DNA from: Marasmius tenuissimus
Lineage: Eukaryota; Basidiomycota; Agaricomycetes; Agaricales; Marasmiaceae
Direction: 5' to 3'
NCBI GenBank assembly: GCA_029532415.1
Contig: JAQOTA010000052.1
Location: 2,542,001 to 2,606,000 of the forward strand
Length of the DNA: 64,000 bases
Of this stretch, positions 25,159 through 35,250 are shown in pieces (position 1 is the stretch's first letter; each line of letters begins with the position of its first letter). Below the pieces are notes generated by a model that was not told where the DNA came from, searched no databases, and was given only the letters and a program-made list of their open reading frames with translations. The position numbers and the translations under genes are program-made.

Positions 25159-25737
25159 TGGCTCTGAGACTCGTACCGCGCACTGCGATGAAGCACGAAG
25201 AGAGTGGTGAAAGCTTACTGTCTCTCTTGACCATCCACATATCAGTGATATGTGCGAGGTAGAAAAGGAAGCAGACCGGGTGGCACTCCTCTGGAACTGA
25301 TGATGGCACTGGCTGCCCCGGGCCACTGAGTCGAGACAGGCGATGGATATTTGAAATCGTGATGATAATGATGATGATGGTATTATGAAGTTCAAGGAGA
25401 CTTCATGATGGGTAATCGCTATTGCGGCTGGTTTTTTCTCCCTGTGGTATGTAAGCGAATGCAGGAAGGAGTCTGCAACGGGTGTCGGCTCCAGCTTTGA
25501 TGATGGGCGTTCACACCAATGTGCTCCAGCGCCTCTTTCTTGGTTCCTCCCATCACCATCAGACCATCGTCCTCTCGACGCCGCAACAACGAGCAGGAAC
25601 CTCAACATTTCGTAGTCGCTGTGCATACAAGGATGGGCTTGTGCTTCTGTATATGGATGGCCAAGCAGTCTGCAGAAGGTGCCGACGGAAACTTTCGCCG
25701 CTCTCTCTTCGACTGAGACTCCAAAGCCGATGCCCTC

Positions 25738-26330
25738 AGATTTGAGGACAAAAACACCAAATACGATGACATCGACACACTCTCAACTACGGATCCAATC
25801 GGCTTCATGACGAGCTCTGGAATGCCAACAACGTGGGTCAGACGGACACCCTGCCGTTCGTGAATGACCCGAAGTTGATTGTGACTCTCAGTAAGTTTGT
25901 CTGTGAACTTTTTTGGCGTTCAAACTCAATATCACTTCCAGATTTCTCGGAGCCAGCCATCTTGTTTTATTACTTTACAATATTACGCTCAAACGGTGGC
26001 CTCTATGGTTTCTATATCGTTTTTGAAGACATCGGATTGAACATTTACTTGTTCAAACGTTCAAACCTCAGTGCTACTCCATCCAACCAGCGTCGTACAA
26101 TCTTTCTCTGCCGGCTGAGGCTATCAATGGCTTCCACGCCGTTCGCGGTGAGCAGAATTATTGATAGGCCTCGTTACCTTTACTTCAACTAATCATCGTT
26201 TCCATTCGATCTTTAGTAGGATATAGCTGATTGGTGTTCTACACCCTCGATGAAGGGCACGTCGATTTTCTCTACGTATCATTTGAGCATCGTACAAGAG
26301 TCTCTTGATCCACATCTCCGGTGGTACTAC
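25738..26330 (+). pseudogene. decayed plus-strand JR copy (unit G)
   Basis: Exon 1 is frame-broken (NVGQTDTLPFVNDPK is readable at 25828-25875); exon 2 reads FSEPAILFYYFTILRSNGGLYG at 25945-26010. It then carries the unit-specific segment ending AINGFHAVRG near 26150. No membrane helix or tail remains. Head-to-head with JR6, tail-to-tail with JR7. Confidence 0.68.
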
Positions 26331-26463
26331 TAATCAATGCCTCCGCCATTTACAACTCCTTCGACACGAAGCCGACGTCAGACGTCTACGACTTCGTTCT
26401 ATATAACCACCACGCCCCGAACCGCTCCCGCCGACACTACCACTGGCCCTCTTGCCACGTTGG

Positions 26464-27624
26464 CTACTTCGCTACGTTCTGTACAACGAAGGACATTGGT
26501 TGTGACTGGTCATTGGGCTCCTGGTCAGAAGGCGCGGAGTTTGATGAACCGACTCGGAAAGCCTGTTCGTACAGCGGTGGTGGAGTAGACTCTTCATGTT
26601 CTGGAGGAATTGGACCTGCATCTACCTCACGCCGCCGTTTAAGTCTTCGTTCTGCATCCACTTCGTGTTGCCGCCCTCGTCTTCGGAAGCGTTCATCCGT
26701 CACGATGGCGGTACTCCCGGAAGAAGACCTTGGACCGGGAGGTCGGTGCGTACGCTTCGACTTACCAGCCCTCGGTCGTTCCTCCTTCGAAAGAGATGGG
26801 TGGGTTGAAGTGTAAGGAACGATTATGTGGAAACTCGCTTGACTAGCCTCTCTGGTATTGAGATTTTCGTGCGCAAAAGCGAGCTGGTGACGCTTGTGGC
26901 GGCGCCTATAGTGAAGCCCACTAATGATCAAAATGACTGCCAACAGAAACCCTCCAATAGCCCCCCCTACAATAGCACCGACGGGAGGCCCCACCTCGCC
27001 CGAAACGTTCGTGGGGGCTGGTGAAGGAGCCTGGGTCGTGACCGGGGTTGGTGAATCATCAACTACCTCAAGGACGAATCGGTCAATGGTGATTTGAGAG
27101 TTCCCTGTGGGCACTCCTCGTGGATCCTGCTTGTTTTTCAAAATAATGACATGCTGCGCGGGTGTGCTAAAATGTCTCGAAAAGAGAGCAACCTGGAGAA
27201 AAGTCTATGATCAAGGAAGGAGAGATATATTGAAGTGCGCGACGCACTGGTAGGTGAGTTTCGTTATTTTCTGCAGTCTTGAGGGCGTCGACGTCTTGGA
27301 AATTCGGCTCATTTGGATCACAGTCGATACAGATACCATAGAGGCCACCCGTTGAGCATAGCATCCCAAAGTAATGAAACGCGACAGCTGGGATTGGAAA
27401 ATCTAGTGGAACATTAGAGCTAAACACCAGAAGGATTCTTAGAGAAACTCACCGAAAGTTACATTCGCATTCGGGTCATTCGAGCCCGACAGGGTGCCTG
27501 TCTGGCCCGCGTTCAAGCTGCTGGCGTTCCAGATCCCGTCATGAAACCAACTGAGTCCGAACTTGAGATTGTTTGTGTCTCTATCGTCGTATGTGATGTT
27601 CTTCGTCCTCAGTTCTGAAGTCAT
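26464..27624 (-). CDS. JR7: single-pass membrane protein with PPxY tail
   Basis: JR gene with ATG at 27624 (MTSELRTKNITYDDRD). Ectodomain: LKFGLSWFHDGIWNASSLNAGQ, two residues longer than its relatives, NANVTFG, FPIPAVAFHYFGML, GICIDCDPNEPNFQDVD; then KTAENNETHLPV instead of NATDDGKNPPV, a feature shared only with JR8. Exon 3 opens VALFSRHFSTPAQHVIILKN. Helix VGAIVGGAIGGFLLAVILIIS, then RRRHKRHQ. The tail has RRREVDAGPIPPEHEESTPPPLYEQAF: the PPxY is kept with a changed flank. Ends SFVVQNVAK. No break seen. Confidence 0.84.
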
Positions 27625-27680
27625 CGGCGCTGACGGTCGCAGTCGGGGGCGCAAAAAAATAAGCCCATCATTCGTGGCCA

Positions 27681-27691
27681 TTATTCATATA
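27681..27691 (-). promoter_or_regulatory. TATA-like element upstream of JR7
   Basis: TATATGAATAA on the minus strand, 57 nt before the JR7 ATG. Confidence 0.4.
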
Positions 27692-28154
27692 CGGCCCACA
27701 AGGCAGAGCCCGAGTAAGGCTCAAGAAATTGACCAGTTGGCATTTCTATGGGATTGATTGGGGCACTGGCGGAAAAACGGCGTCTCTGCCCAAGTCCATA
27801 CAGGTAACGGATATCCCAAAAAATAAATTATGATGACAATGATGGTAGACCGAAGGAGATTTCCTGATATGAAAGTATTGTTGTGGCTAATTTCTTTCCA
27901 GCTGTAGCCTGTCCGAAGGCAAATCCGGATGTTTTGACCGTTTTCACGACGATGCCAAGCCTATATTGAAGTTCGGAAGACTGGGCGCTCTGGCGCTTCT
28001 TTCAGGGTTTAGCTCTTTTGTTCTTCCCATCACCATCAGACGAGACCATTGCCCTTCATCAACTGTGAACCTCAGCATCTCGTGGAGCTATGCCTCTTTT
28101 TATGGATGTACAAACACAATTTACGCATTGAGTTTGTCTCTCTTTGACTACAAC

Positions 28155-28760
28155 ACCGTCGGAATTGATCCAAGAACATCACACAGGACGACAGACACAC
28201 AAATACTCCCAAGTACGGACCCAACCGGTTTCGTGACGGACTCGGAATGCCAGTAACGTGGGCCAGATGGGTACCCCATCATTCGCGAATGATCTGGATG
28301 CGAATGCGACTTTCAGCGAGTTTGGTCCGCGAACTCTTTGGCGTTTAAACTCGATATCATTTCCAGATTTCTCGGAGCCAGCCATTGTGTTATATTACCT
28401 TAGGATGCTACACTCGGACGGTGACCTCTATAGTATCTTTATCGTTTCTAAGGCCACCGGATTATTCATTCACTCCAAGTTCAAACTTCAGTACTATAAG
28501 TCATTCAACCGGCGACATACATTTTTTTTCTGCCGAATGTGGTCACCAATGGCCTCCACGCCGTCCGTAGGGAGCAGAATCGCTGATAGAATTCGTTGCT
28601 TCCACTTTTACAAATCATCATTTCCATTCTGGCGGCGTTACCAGCCAACGCCTCCGCCATTTCAAACATCTTCGATATGAAGCCTACATTTATGGCTTCC
28701 TTCTATCATATAACTACCTGGCCCGAAACGATCCTGGCGACGCTACCACTAGTCTCGCCG
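28155..28760 (+). pseudogene. decayed plus-strand JR copy (unit H)
   Basis: Readable pieces: exon 1 NVGQMGTPSFANDLDANATFS-like (28254-28317, with frame changes before it) and exon 2 FSEPAIVLYYLRMLHSDGDLYS (28371-28437). The following unit-specific segment reaches 28580. Head-to-head with JR7, tail-to-tail with JR8. Confidence 0.68.
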
Positions 28761-28793
28761 CATTGACTACTTCGCTGTGTTCTGTACAACGAC

Positions 28794-29944
28794 TCAAGCT
28801 ATCGGTCGCGACTGGTCATTGGGTTCCTGGCTCGAAGGCGGGTGGTTTGATGGACCGCCGGCTCGGAAAACCTGCTCATATAATGGTGGTAGAATGGACT
28901 CTTCGTCTTCGGCTGGGATCGGTCCTGCATCTGCTTCATGCCGCTGCTGCGGCTCAGGTCTTCGTTCTGCATCAATCTCGCGTCGCAACTCTCGTCTTCG
29001 GAAGCGGTCATCCGTCACAATGGCCATACTCCCGGAAGGCGTCGGATCGGGAGGTCGGCGCAGCGTACGCCTCCACTCGCCAGCCTTCGGTCGTTGTTCT
29101 TTCGAGATAGACGGGTGCATCACAGGGTAAGGAACAATGGGGAGGAAATTCGCTTCGCCGTCATCTGTGTTGGAAGCAAGCTGACGCTTGCGGCGGTGCC
29201 AGTAGTAGACGCCCATTACTATCATAATGATTGCCAACAGAAACCCTCCAATAACGCCTCCTACGATACCACCGACGGGAGCTCCTGACTTGTCCAAATT
29301 GCTTTTGGGCTTGTCTAAACTGCTTGTGGGGGATGGTGATGGACCAGGAGGGGAGGTGACCGGTGCCAGTGCCGGTGAATCGTCCACGACTTCAAGGACG
29401 AATCGATCAATGGTGATTTGAGAGTTCCCTTCGGGCACTCCTCGTGGATCCTTCTTGTTTGTCAGAATCACGACATGCTGCGCGGGTGTGACAAAACGTT
29501 TCGAGAAGAGAGCAATCTGGAGAAAAGTCTATGATCAAGGAAGGAGAGATATATTGAAGTGCGCGACGCACTGGTAGGTGAGTTTCGTTATTTTCTGCAG
29601 TCTTGAGGGCGTCGACGTCTTGGAAATTCGGCTCTTCCGGATCGCAGTCGACACAGATACCATAGAGACCACCTCTTGAGCGTATTATCCCAAAGTAATG
29701 AAACGCGATGGCTGGGATTGGAAAATCTAGAGGAACATTGGAGCAGTGAACACCAGAAGGATTCTTAGAGAAACTCACTGAAAGTTACACGTGCATTCGG
29801 GTTATTCGAGCCCGACAGGGTGCCTGTCTGGCCCGCGTTACTGGCGTTCCAGACCCCGTCATGAAACCAATTGAGTTTGTACTTGAGATTGTTTGTGTCT
29901 CTATCGTCGTATGTGATGTTCTTCGTCCTCAGTTCTGAAGTCAT
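28794..29944 (-). CDS. JR8: single-pass membrane protein with PPxY tail
   Basis: JR gene with ATG at 29944 (MTSELRTKNITYDDRD). Ectodomain: LKYKLNWFHDGVWNASNAGQ, ARVTFS, FPIPAIAFHYFGIIRSRGGLYG, CVDCDPEEPNFQDVD, KTAENNETHLPV. Exon 3: VTKRFVTPAQHVVILTNKKDPRG region, SQITIDRFVLEVVDD. The stalk has a duplicated Lys/Ser unit (LDKPKSNLDKSG). Helix VGGIVGGVIGGFLLAIIMIVM. Tail: FLPIVPYPVMHPSISKEQRPKAGE, RRPPDPTPSGSMAIVTDDRF, RHEADAGPIPAEDEESILPPLYEQVFRAGGPSN. Close sister of JR7; the DNA around intron 2 is identical between the two for about 115 bp. Confidence 0.84.
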
Positions 29945-30000
29945 CGGCTCTGACAGGCGCAAATGGGGGTGCAAAAAATTAATCTCATTACTCGTGGCCA

Positions 30001-30011
30001 TTATTCATATA
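30001..30011 (-). promoter_or_regulatory. TATA-like element upstream of JR8
   Basis: TATATGAATAA on the minus strand, 57 nt before the JR8 ATG, same spacing as JR7. Confidence 0.4.
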
Positions 30012-30556
30012 TGGCTCACGAGGCAGAGCCTGAAACTCAGGAAACAGACCAGTTGATATTTCTATGGATTTAATTGGGGCACTGGCGAAAATGCCCAAGT
30101 TCATACAGGTAACGGGTATCCTACTCAAAACTTTTGATGACAATGATGGCGATGATGGTAGACTGGAGGAGATTACCTGATATGTAAGTACTGCCGTGGC
30201 TAATTTCTCTGACTGCAGTCTGTTTTAAGGCAAATATGGAGGTTCGGAAGTAGACCTATAACCGGCCTTTTCGCGACGATGCTAAGCATATTGAATCGGA
30301 AGTTCGGAAGAACGCTCCGACCAGCTGAGTGCTAAAGATGGGTCCCACTTAGTGTTCCGGAGCCTCTGTCAGGGTTTAGCTCTTCGGTTCTTCCCATCAC
30401 CCTCAGACGAGATCATTGCCCTTTGTCAACTATAAACCTCAACATTTCGTGGTTGCTGTGTGTATGAGGATGGAGCTTCTAGGCTCTGTATATGAATGGT
30501 CAAGCATAATATACTAATTGAATCCCTCTCTCCTTGACTACAACACCGTCGGAATA

Positions 30557-31240
30557 GATGGCCTCAGATCGACATATGAGGACCAAGAACATCACACAGG
30601 ACGACAGACACACAAAAACTCCCAAGTGCGGACCCAGCTATTTTCATGACGGACTCTGAATGCCAGTAACGTGGGCCAGATGGCCACCAGGCCTGTCATT
30701 CGTGAATGACCCAAATGAGACTGACTTTCAGCGAGTGTCCGCGAACTTTCTTCGGCGCTCAAACTCAATATTACCTTCACATTTCCCGGAGCTAGCCATC
30801 GTACCTCATTACCTTAGGATGCTACGCTCGGACGGTGGCCTCTATGGTATCGTTATAGTTTCTAAGGTCACCGGGTTATTCGTTCACCTATTCAAACCTC
30901 AGTTCTAAACCATCCGACCGGCGACATCCATCCCTTCTCTACCGACTGTGAACACCAATAGTTTCAACGCCGTCCGGCGGCGGCACCGTGAGCAGAATGG
31001 CTGATAGAATTCGTTGCTTTTACTTCGACTGCTCGTCGTTTTCATTCGATTTTTAGTACGACGTAGCTGATTGCTGCTTTGCTCTACATCCTTGATGAAG
31101 GACACGCTAATCTTCTCTAGGTCGCCTTTGAACATCGTACGGGGTTTATTTGATGGGCGGTGGTGTTGCCACTGGCCAACACCCTTCCACCATTTACAGC
31201 ACCATCGACACAAAGCCGCCGTCTGCGGTGTCCTTCTGTC
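30557..31240 (+). pseudogene. decayed plus-strand JR copy (unit I)
   Basis: Starts at ATGGCCTCAGATCG; exon 1 is broken (WARWPPGLSFVNDPNE frame only), exon 2 reads FPELAIVPHYLRMLRSDGGLYG (30782-30850). The trailing unit-specific segment runs to about 30990. Head-to-head with JR8. Confidence 0.66.
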
Positions 31241-31349
31241 ATATAATTACCTGGCACCGAACTACTCCCGCCGACTCCACTGCCACTAGGCTTGGCACAT
31301 TGGCTACTTCGCTGTGTGTTGCATGACAGAAACTGTCAGTTGCGACTAA

Positions 31350-34300
31350 TTATTGGGTTCCTGGCCGGAAGCCGGGCGGTTCGATGGACCGGCTTGGAAA
31401 ACCTGTTCGCACTTCGGACGGCGGTGGCAGAGTAGACTCTCCATCTTCGATAATCGGTCCTGCATCTACCTCAAGCTGCAGCTCAGTTCTTCGTCCCACG
31501 TTCACTCTCACCCTGCTGCTCTCGTCTTTGGAAGCGGTCATACACCACGATGGCCAAACTCCCGAGAAAAGGCGTCGGACTGGGAGGTCACTGCGGTGTA
31601 AGCCTCGACTCGCTAGCCTTTGGTCGTTCTTCTTTCGAAATAGACGGGCGCACAAGACAGTAAGGAACAATGGTGGAGGAGCTTACTTCACTCCGAGCAT
31701 GTGTGCCGTTATCACCGTGCCGAGCGACCAGCCTGTTCCGATGCTTCCAGTGGCGTCTACAGCAAAACCCAAATATGACCATGATCACCGCCAGCACAGA
31801 CCCTCCTGTGACAACGCCTGTTGTGGTAGCAACAGTTGGCAATGTTTAAGAAGAAGGAGGGGAAGTGGTTGGGCTCAGCGGCCCAGCAGACAGTGAGGAG
31901 GTGGTATTTGATGTAGTCGACTTGGAAGGCAACGGCGACCGGTTAATCGTCCACCACCTCGAGCACAAAACAGTCCATGGTCAATCGAGTGGTTCATGTA
32001 GGTCCTCCATCGGCGAAACCTCTAACGCGGGCCCCTAGTAGGGACCAGCCCTCGCAACCCGGGAATACCCTTCCCATGTTGACGAGGATGTGAATAGTCG
32101 GGACCCATCGCCTTTTCGCGCACAACGGTCTGCATACTGTAGCTCAAGATGTACATTAGCTACATGATGTACGAGAGAATGGACAACTGACACACCTTGT
32201 GAGATGTTTTACAACTCACGCCCCAGGTTGGATCAGAAGATGGACACTCCGTACAACATGGAGACAAAGATGTACAACCTATCCATCCTGGGGAAGGTGT
32301 GCATCCTGGGTAGGGTGTACAGGCTGTCACACAGTGGATAGTCATATAGACCTTAAAGCATTCAAAGCGGAGACGGAGGATACTCGTAACATGTAAGGAA
32401 AACAACTGTTGATTCGTTCTACTGCATGGTACAGGTAGTGCGTATACATGGTCAGTGATAATGGAGCGGTAAGCTCCTTGTAAAGGAGGCGAATAAGGGC
32501 AATGAAAAGGAAGAGACGAGAGCGACAGGACGACAGCGACAAGTGCAATAGAATCAAGGAAATGACAACAAGACAGACCTAATATTCAGGGCACGGGAAT
32601 CATGAATCAGTAAAAGCCACAGTCCGACATCAGTGGGCGGCAGACTCACCAGTGAGCACGTTACAGGCGGACAAAATGACTGAAATACACGTCAGTATTT
32701 GGTTTTTAGTGAAGAGTGATGCATACTTGTGTTGACAACAAGCAATTGTTCATGGCCTATCATATGGATTGGATGACAACAAAGACGAGAGAACAGCATC
32801 GTAACTCACATTTCTAGGAACGGAGGCTTTGGATGTCGTTGATGGCTTTTGGATGGACTGGTCACGAATACATAATGAACGTCGACGAAACTTTCTTGTG
32901 CGGTTTCGTACTTGCAAATGGAATCCTCCCGCGTCCCTTGATAACATATTAGCAATGAGAAGAGCGTGAGATAACACAACCCTCACCAGTCAGTGCGGTT
33001 GACTTGGGCCTCTCTGAGCCCCACGGGCCACCACCTTGTCCTCATCAACCTGTTCCCTCCCAGTTGTCGTCTGTCGCCTCGATAGTCGTACATAAATCCA
33101 GTAGCTTGGGGTCAAACATGATCCACCATCGTTAGCAGAGAACACGCAACCATGTTTCAACGCGCATATACCTTACTCTTCAATCTTTGTCTTGTATCCA
33201 GCAGGTGTATTCGAGAGGTAAGCAAGCTGTTCCGTTCGCGGTTCTTCAATATTCCTCGATGTCGAAGGGTCACCGGTCGATTTTCAAGTACGACCAGATT
33301 GTATTTGCTTTGCTTTGCTGAAATCCCGGTTTTCGACGGCGAATCATCTTGGCGTGGAGCGGTGCAATGAGCAATCCTATGAAAGGCAAGGTCTAGGAGC
33401 CGCTGTGTGGTTGATAATGATTACAGGGATGAACTTGCAGTGGCATGATGGTGGTGAGAAGGAAAGATGTGTAAGTGCACACAGGCGCCAGCCGCGGTAC
33501 TTTATAGGGCTTTTATTAGGGTTAGGTTTATGATCAACCAACGATTCTACTTAGTGATACTACGGCCAGAATGCCGCAAAGTAAGGTAGTCCATAGTAGT
33601 CATACATACAACAAAGCTGTCGTAGATAAAGACAGTGACTAGTGAGCTGATTGGGATTGTCGTGTTTGACGCCGTGAGTGAGATTGTCTTTATTTGATTC
33701 TGGGCAGCTCGGATGACAGACAACGTGAATTTTGCGATACCGAGGATGGTTGTATGAGGAAGGATTGGCTTCCATTTTCATGTGTCTATGCTCAACTTCG
33801 AGGACGAGTTCATTTGGTGGGCAGGGTAGGAAAACGCCGTACACGGCAGAAGCAAGTAGTTCAAGTCAGTAAAGCCTTATAACTACTACCTAAAATATGG
33901 CCACTCACTCTTCGAGATATTCAATCTATCTTTGGTAGGAGTAGCCAGCTCTGCGTCCGCGACCTACGGCTCAGGTCACTGTCACTGTCCCAGATGAGCT
34001 CAATTCCATCCACTACGGGGGCATAGGATGGCTTGACATAGTTTGGAATTCAACTGGAGCGAGGATCAGAGTATGACAAGATTCGATGGGAGTGAACAAC
34101 TGTGAACAAGAGTGCAATCGAGTGTCGCCGTCTGGTTGTCGCCATTGTTGAAGGTCAAAGTAAACGAGTTAATCAAAGAAATATTATTATTTGGGGTCCC
34201 GGTGAACCGCCAGCCTTGGGTCTGACCCTAACCACAAAGTGTAGAGCTATTGCACACTACCTCGATCTCAGTCATTGTGCTTGTACCTGGGAGAAATTCA

Positions 34301-35120
34301 TGGTTCTCATTGGAAAACACCCTCGGCTAATGATTGTGAAGTTACTGGCCTTTCCAACTTAAATTGCAGTATGTACATCGTACCGTGCATCTTTCTGGTG
34401 GGTGTACACCTTACTACAACATTACTGCGTCTGTACAACTTACTAACGGTTGTTATTCAAGGTACATATTCTTCCATCTTTACGCAGGGTGTACAACATT
34501 GTTGGCAACATGATACACTACTGTAAATTACCAACAATCCTGATTGCGGGTGTCCACCCCTTAAATCCTTGAGACCCGTCCTAGAGGTTTTGCCGATGTC
34601 AAGCTTTCAGAAAAACAACTTGCCGGGTGGGTGTGTTGAAGGGTCCCGGAAAGAGAGTGAGCCGAGGAAAAACCGACAGCAAAGTGAGTTGCTATGCAAC
34701 ACACTGGAAAGCCAAATATATCATTGCCACTCAGATCGAAATCGTCTTCTATAGGTTCGAAACAGTTTGAAACTCGATTTATCTGGATCGCAGTCGAAGC
34801 AGACACCATGAAAGCCACCTGTCGAGGTGGAAGTTCCAAATCAATGAAACGCGACGGCCGGCACCGGAAACCCTAGAGGTAGCATCGAGATCGTTTAACA
34901 CTAACTTAGGAGCTCAGAGAAGAACTCACGAAAAAGTGACAGTGGCATTTGGGTCAGTCGAGAAGACAGGGTGCCGTTCGGGACCACTGGATTGTCGTTA
35001 CTATCCTTGCTACAGTCAGGTTAAGTCTGGTCATGAAACCAGGGGCCCCCATAACTGAGGTTCTTCGTATCTCTACTGTCGTATGTAATGTTCTTCGTCC
35101 TCTGATGAGGTCGTTGGCAC
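31350..35120 (-). pseudogene. JR9: JR pseudogene interrupted by a DNA element
   Basis: The C-terminal part lies at 31350-32007 (helix VTGGSVLAVIMVIFGFCCRRHW, then STIVPYCLVRPSISKEERPKAS and an in-frame stop; the PPLY region is destroyed). The N-terminal part lies at 34599-35120 (GAPWFHDQT-like and CFDCD-like remnants on the minus strand). Between them sits the 2.6-kb element at 32008-34598. The start codon position reads ACG instead of ATG, and about 45 bp of coding DNA expected at the insertion joint is missing. It is therefore dead by several independent lesions. Confidence 0.8.
32008..34598. mobile_element. non-autonomous DNA transposon, TIR CATCGGC(G/A)AAACCTCTA, copy 1
   Basis: 2.59 kb inside JR9. 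The left end 32008-32024 and the inverted right end 34582-34598 form 17-bp terminal repeats with one mismatch. Near both ends are many TGTACA/TTGTACA-type motifs (32150-32330 and 34370-34510), as subterminal repeats of cut-and-paste elements often are. No open frame looks like a transposase (33152-33370 is open but unlike any family). Superfamily unassigned. Confidence 0.68.
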
Positions 35121-35250
35121 TGGGAGTAGCAAACCGAGGGGAATGGGAGGTGAGATGTTGCCACCATTCTTGATTAATGTTCTGAAAATATGTGCGCTAG
35201 GCAGAAAAGGAATTGGACCGGCTGGTATGGTTATGGCACTGATTGTACTT

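Noticed and set aside
32150..32340. CRISPR-like or satellite array from regularly repeated TGTACA
   Set aside because: Spacing and sequence between motifs are irregular, and the host is a eukaryote; subterminal transposon repeats explain it better.
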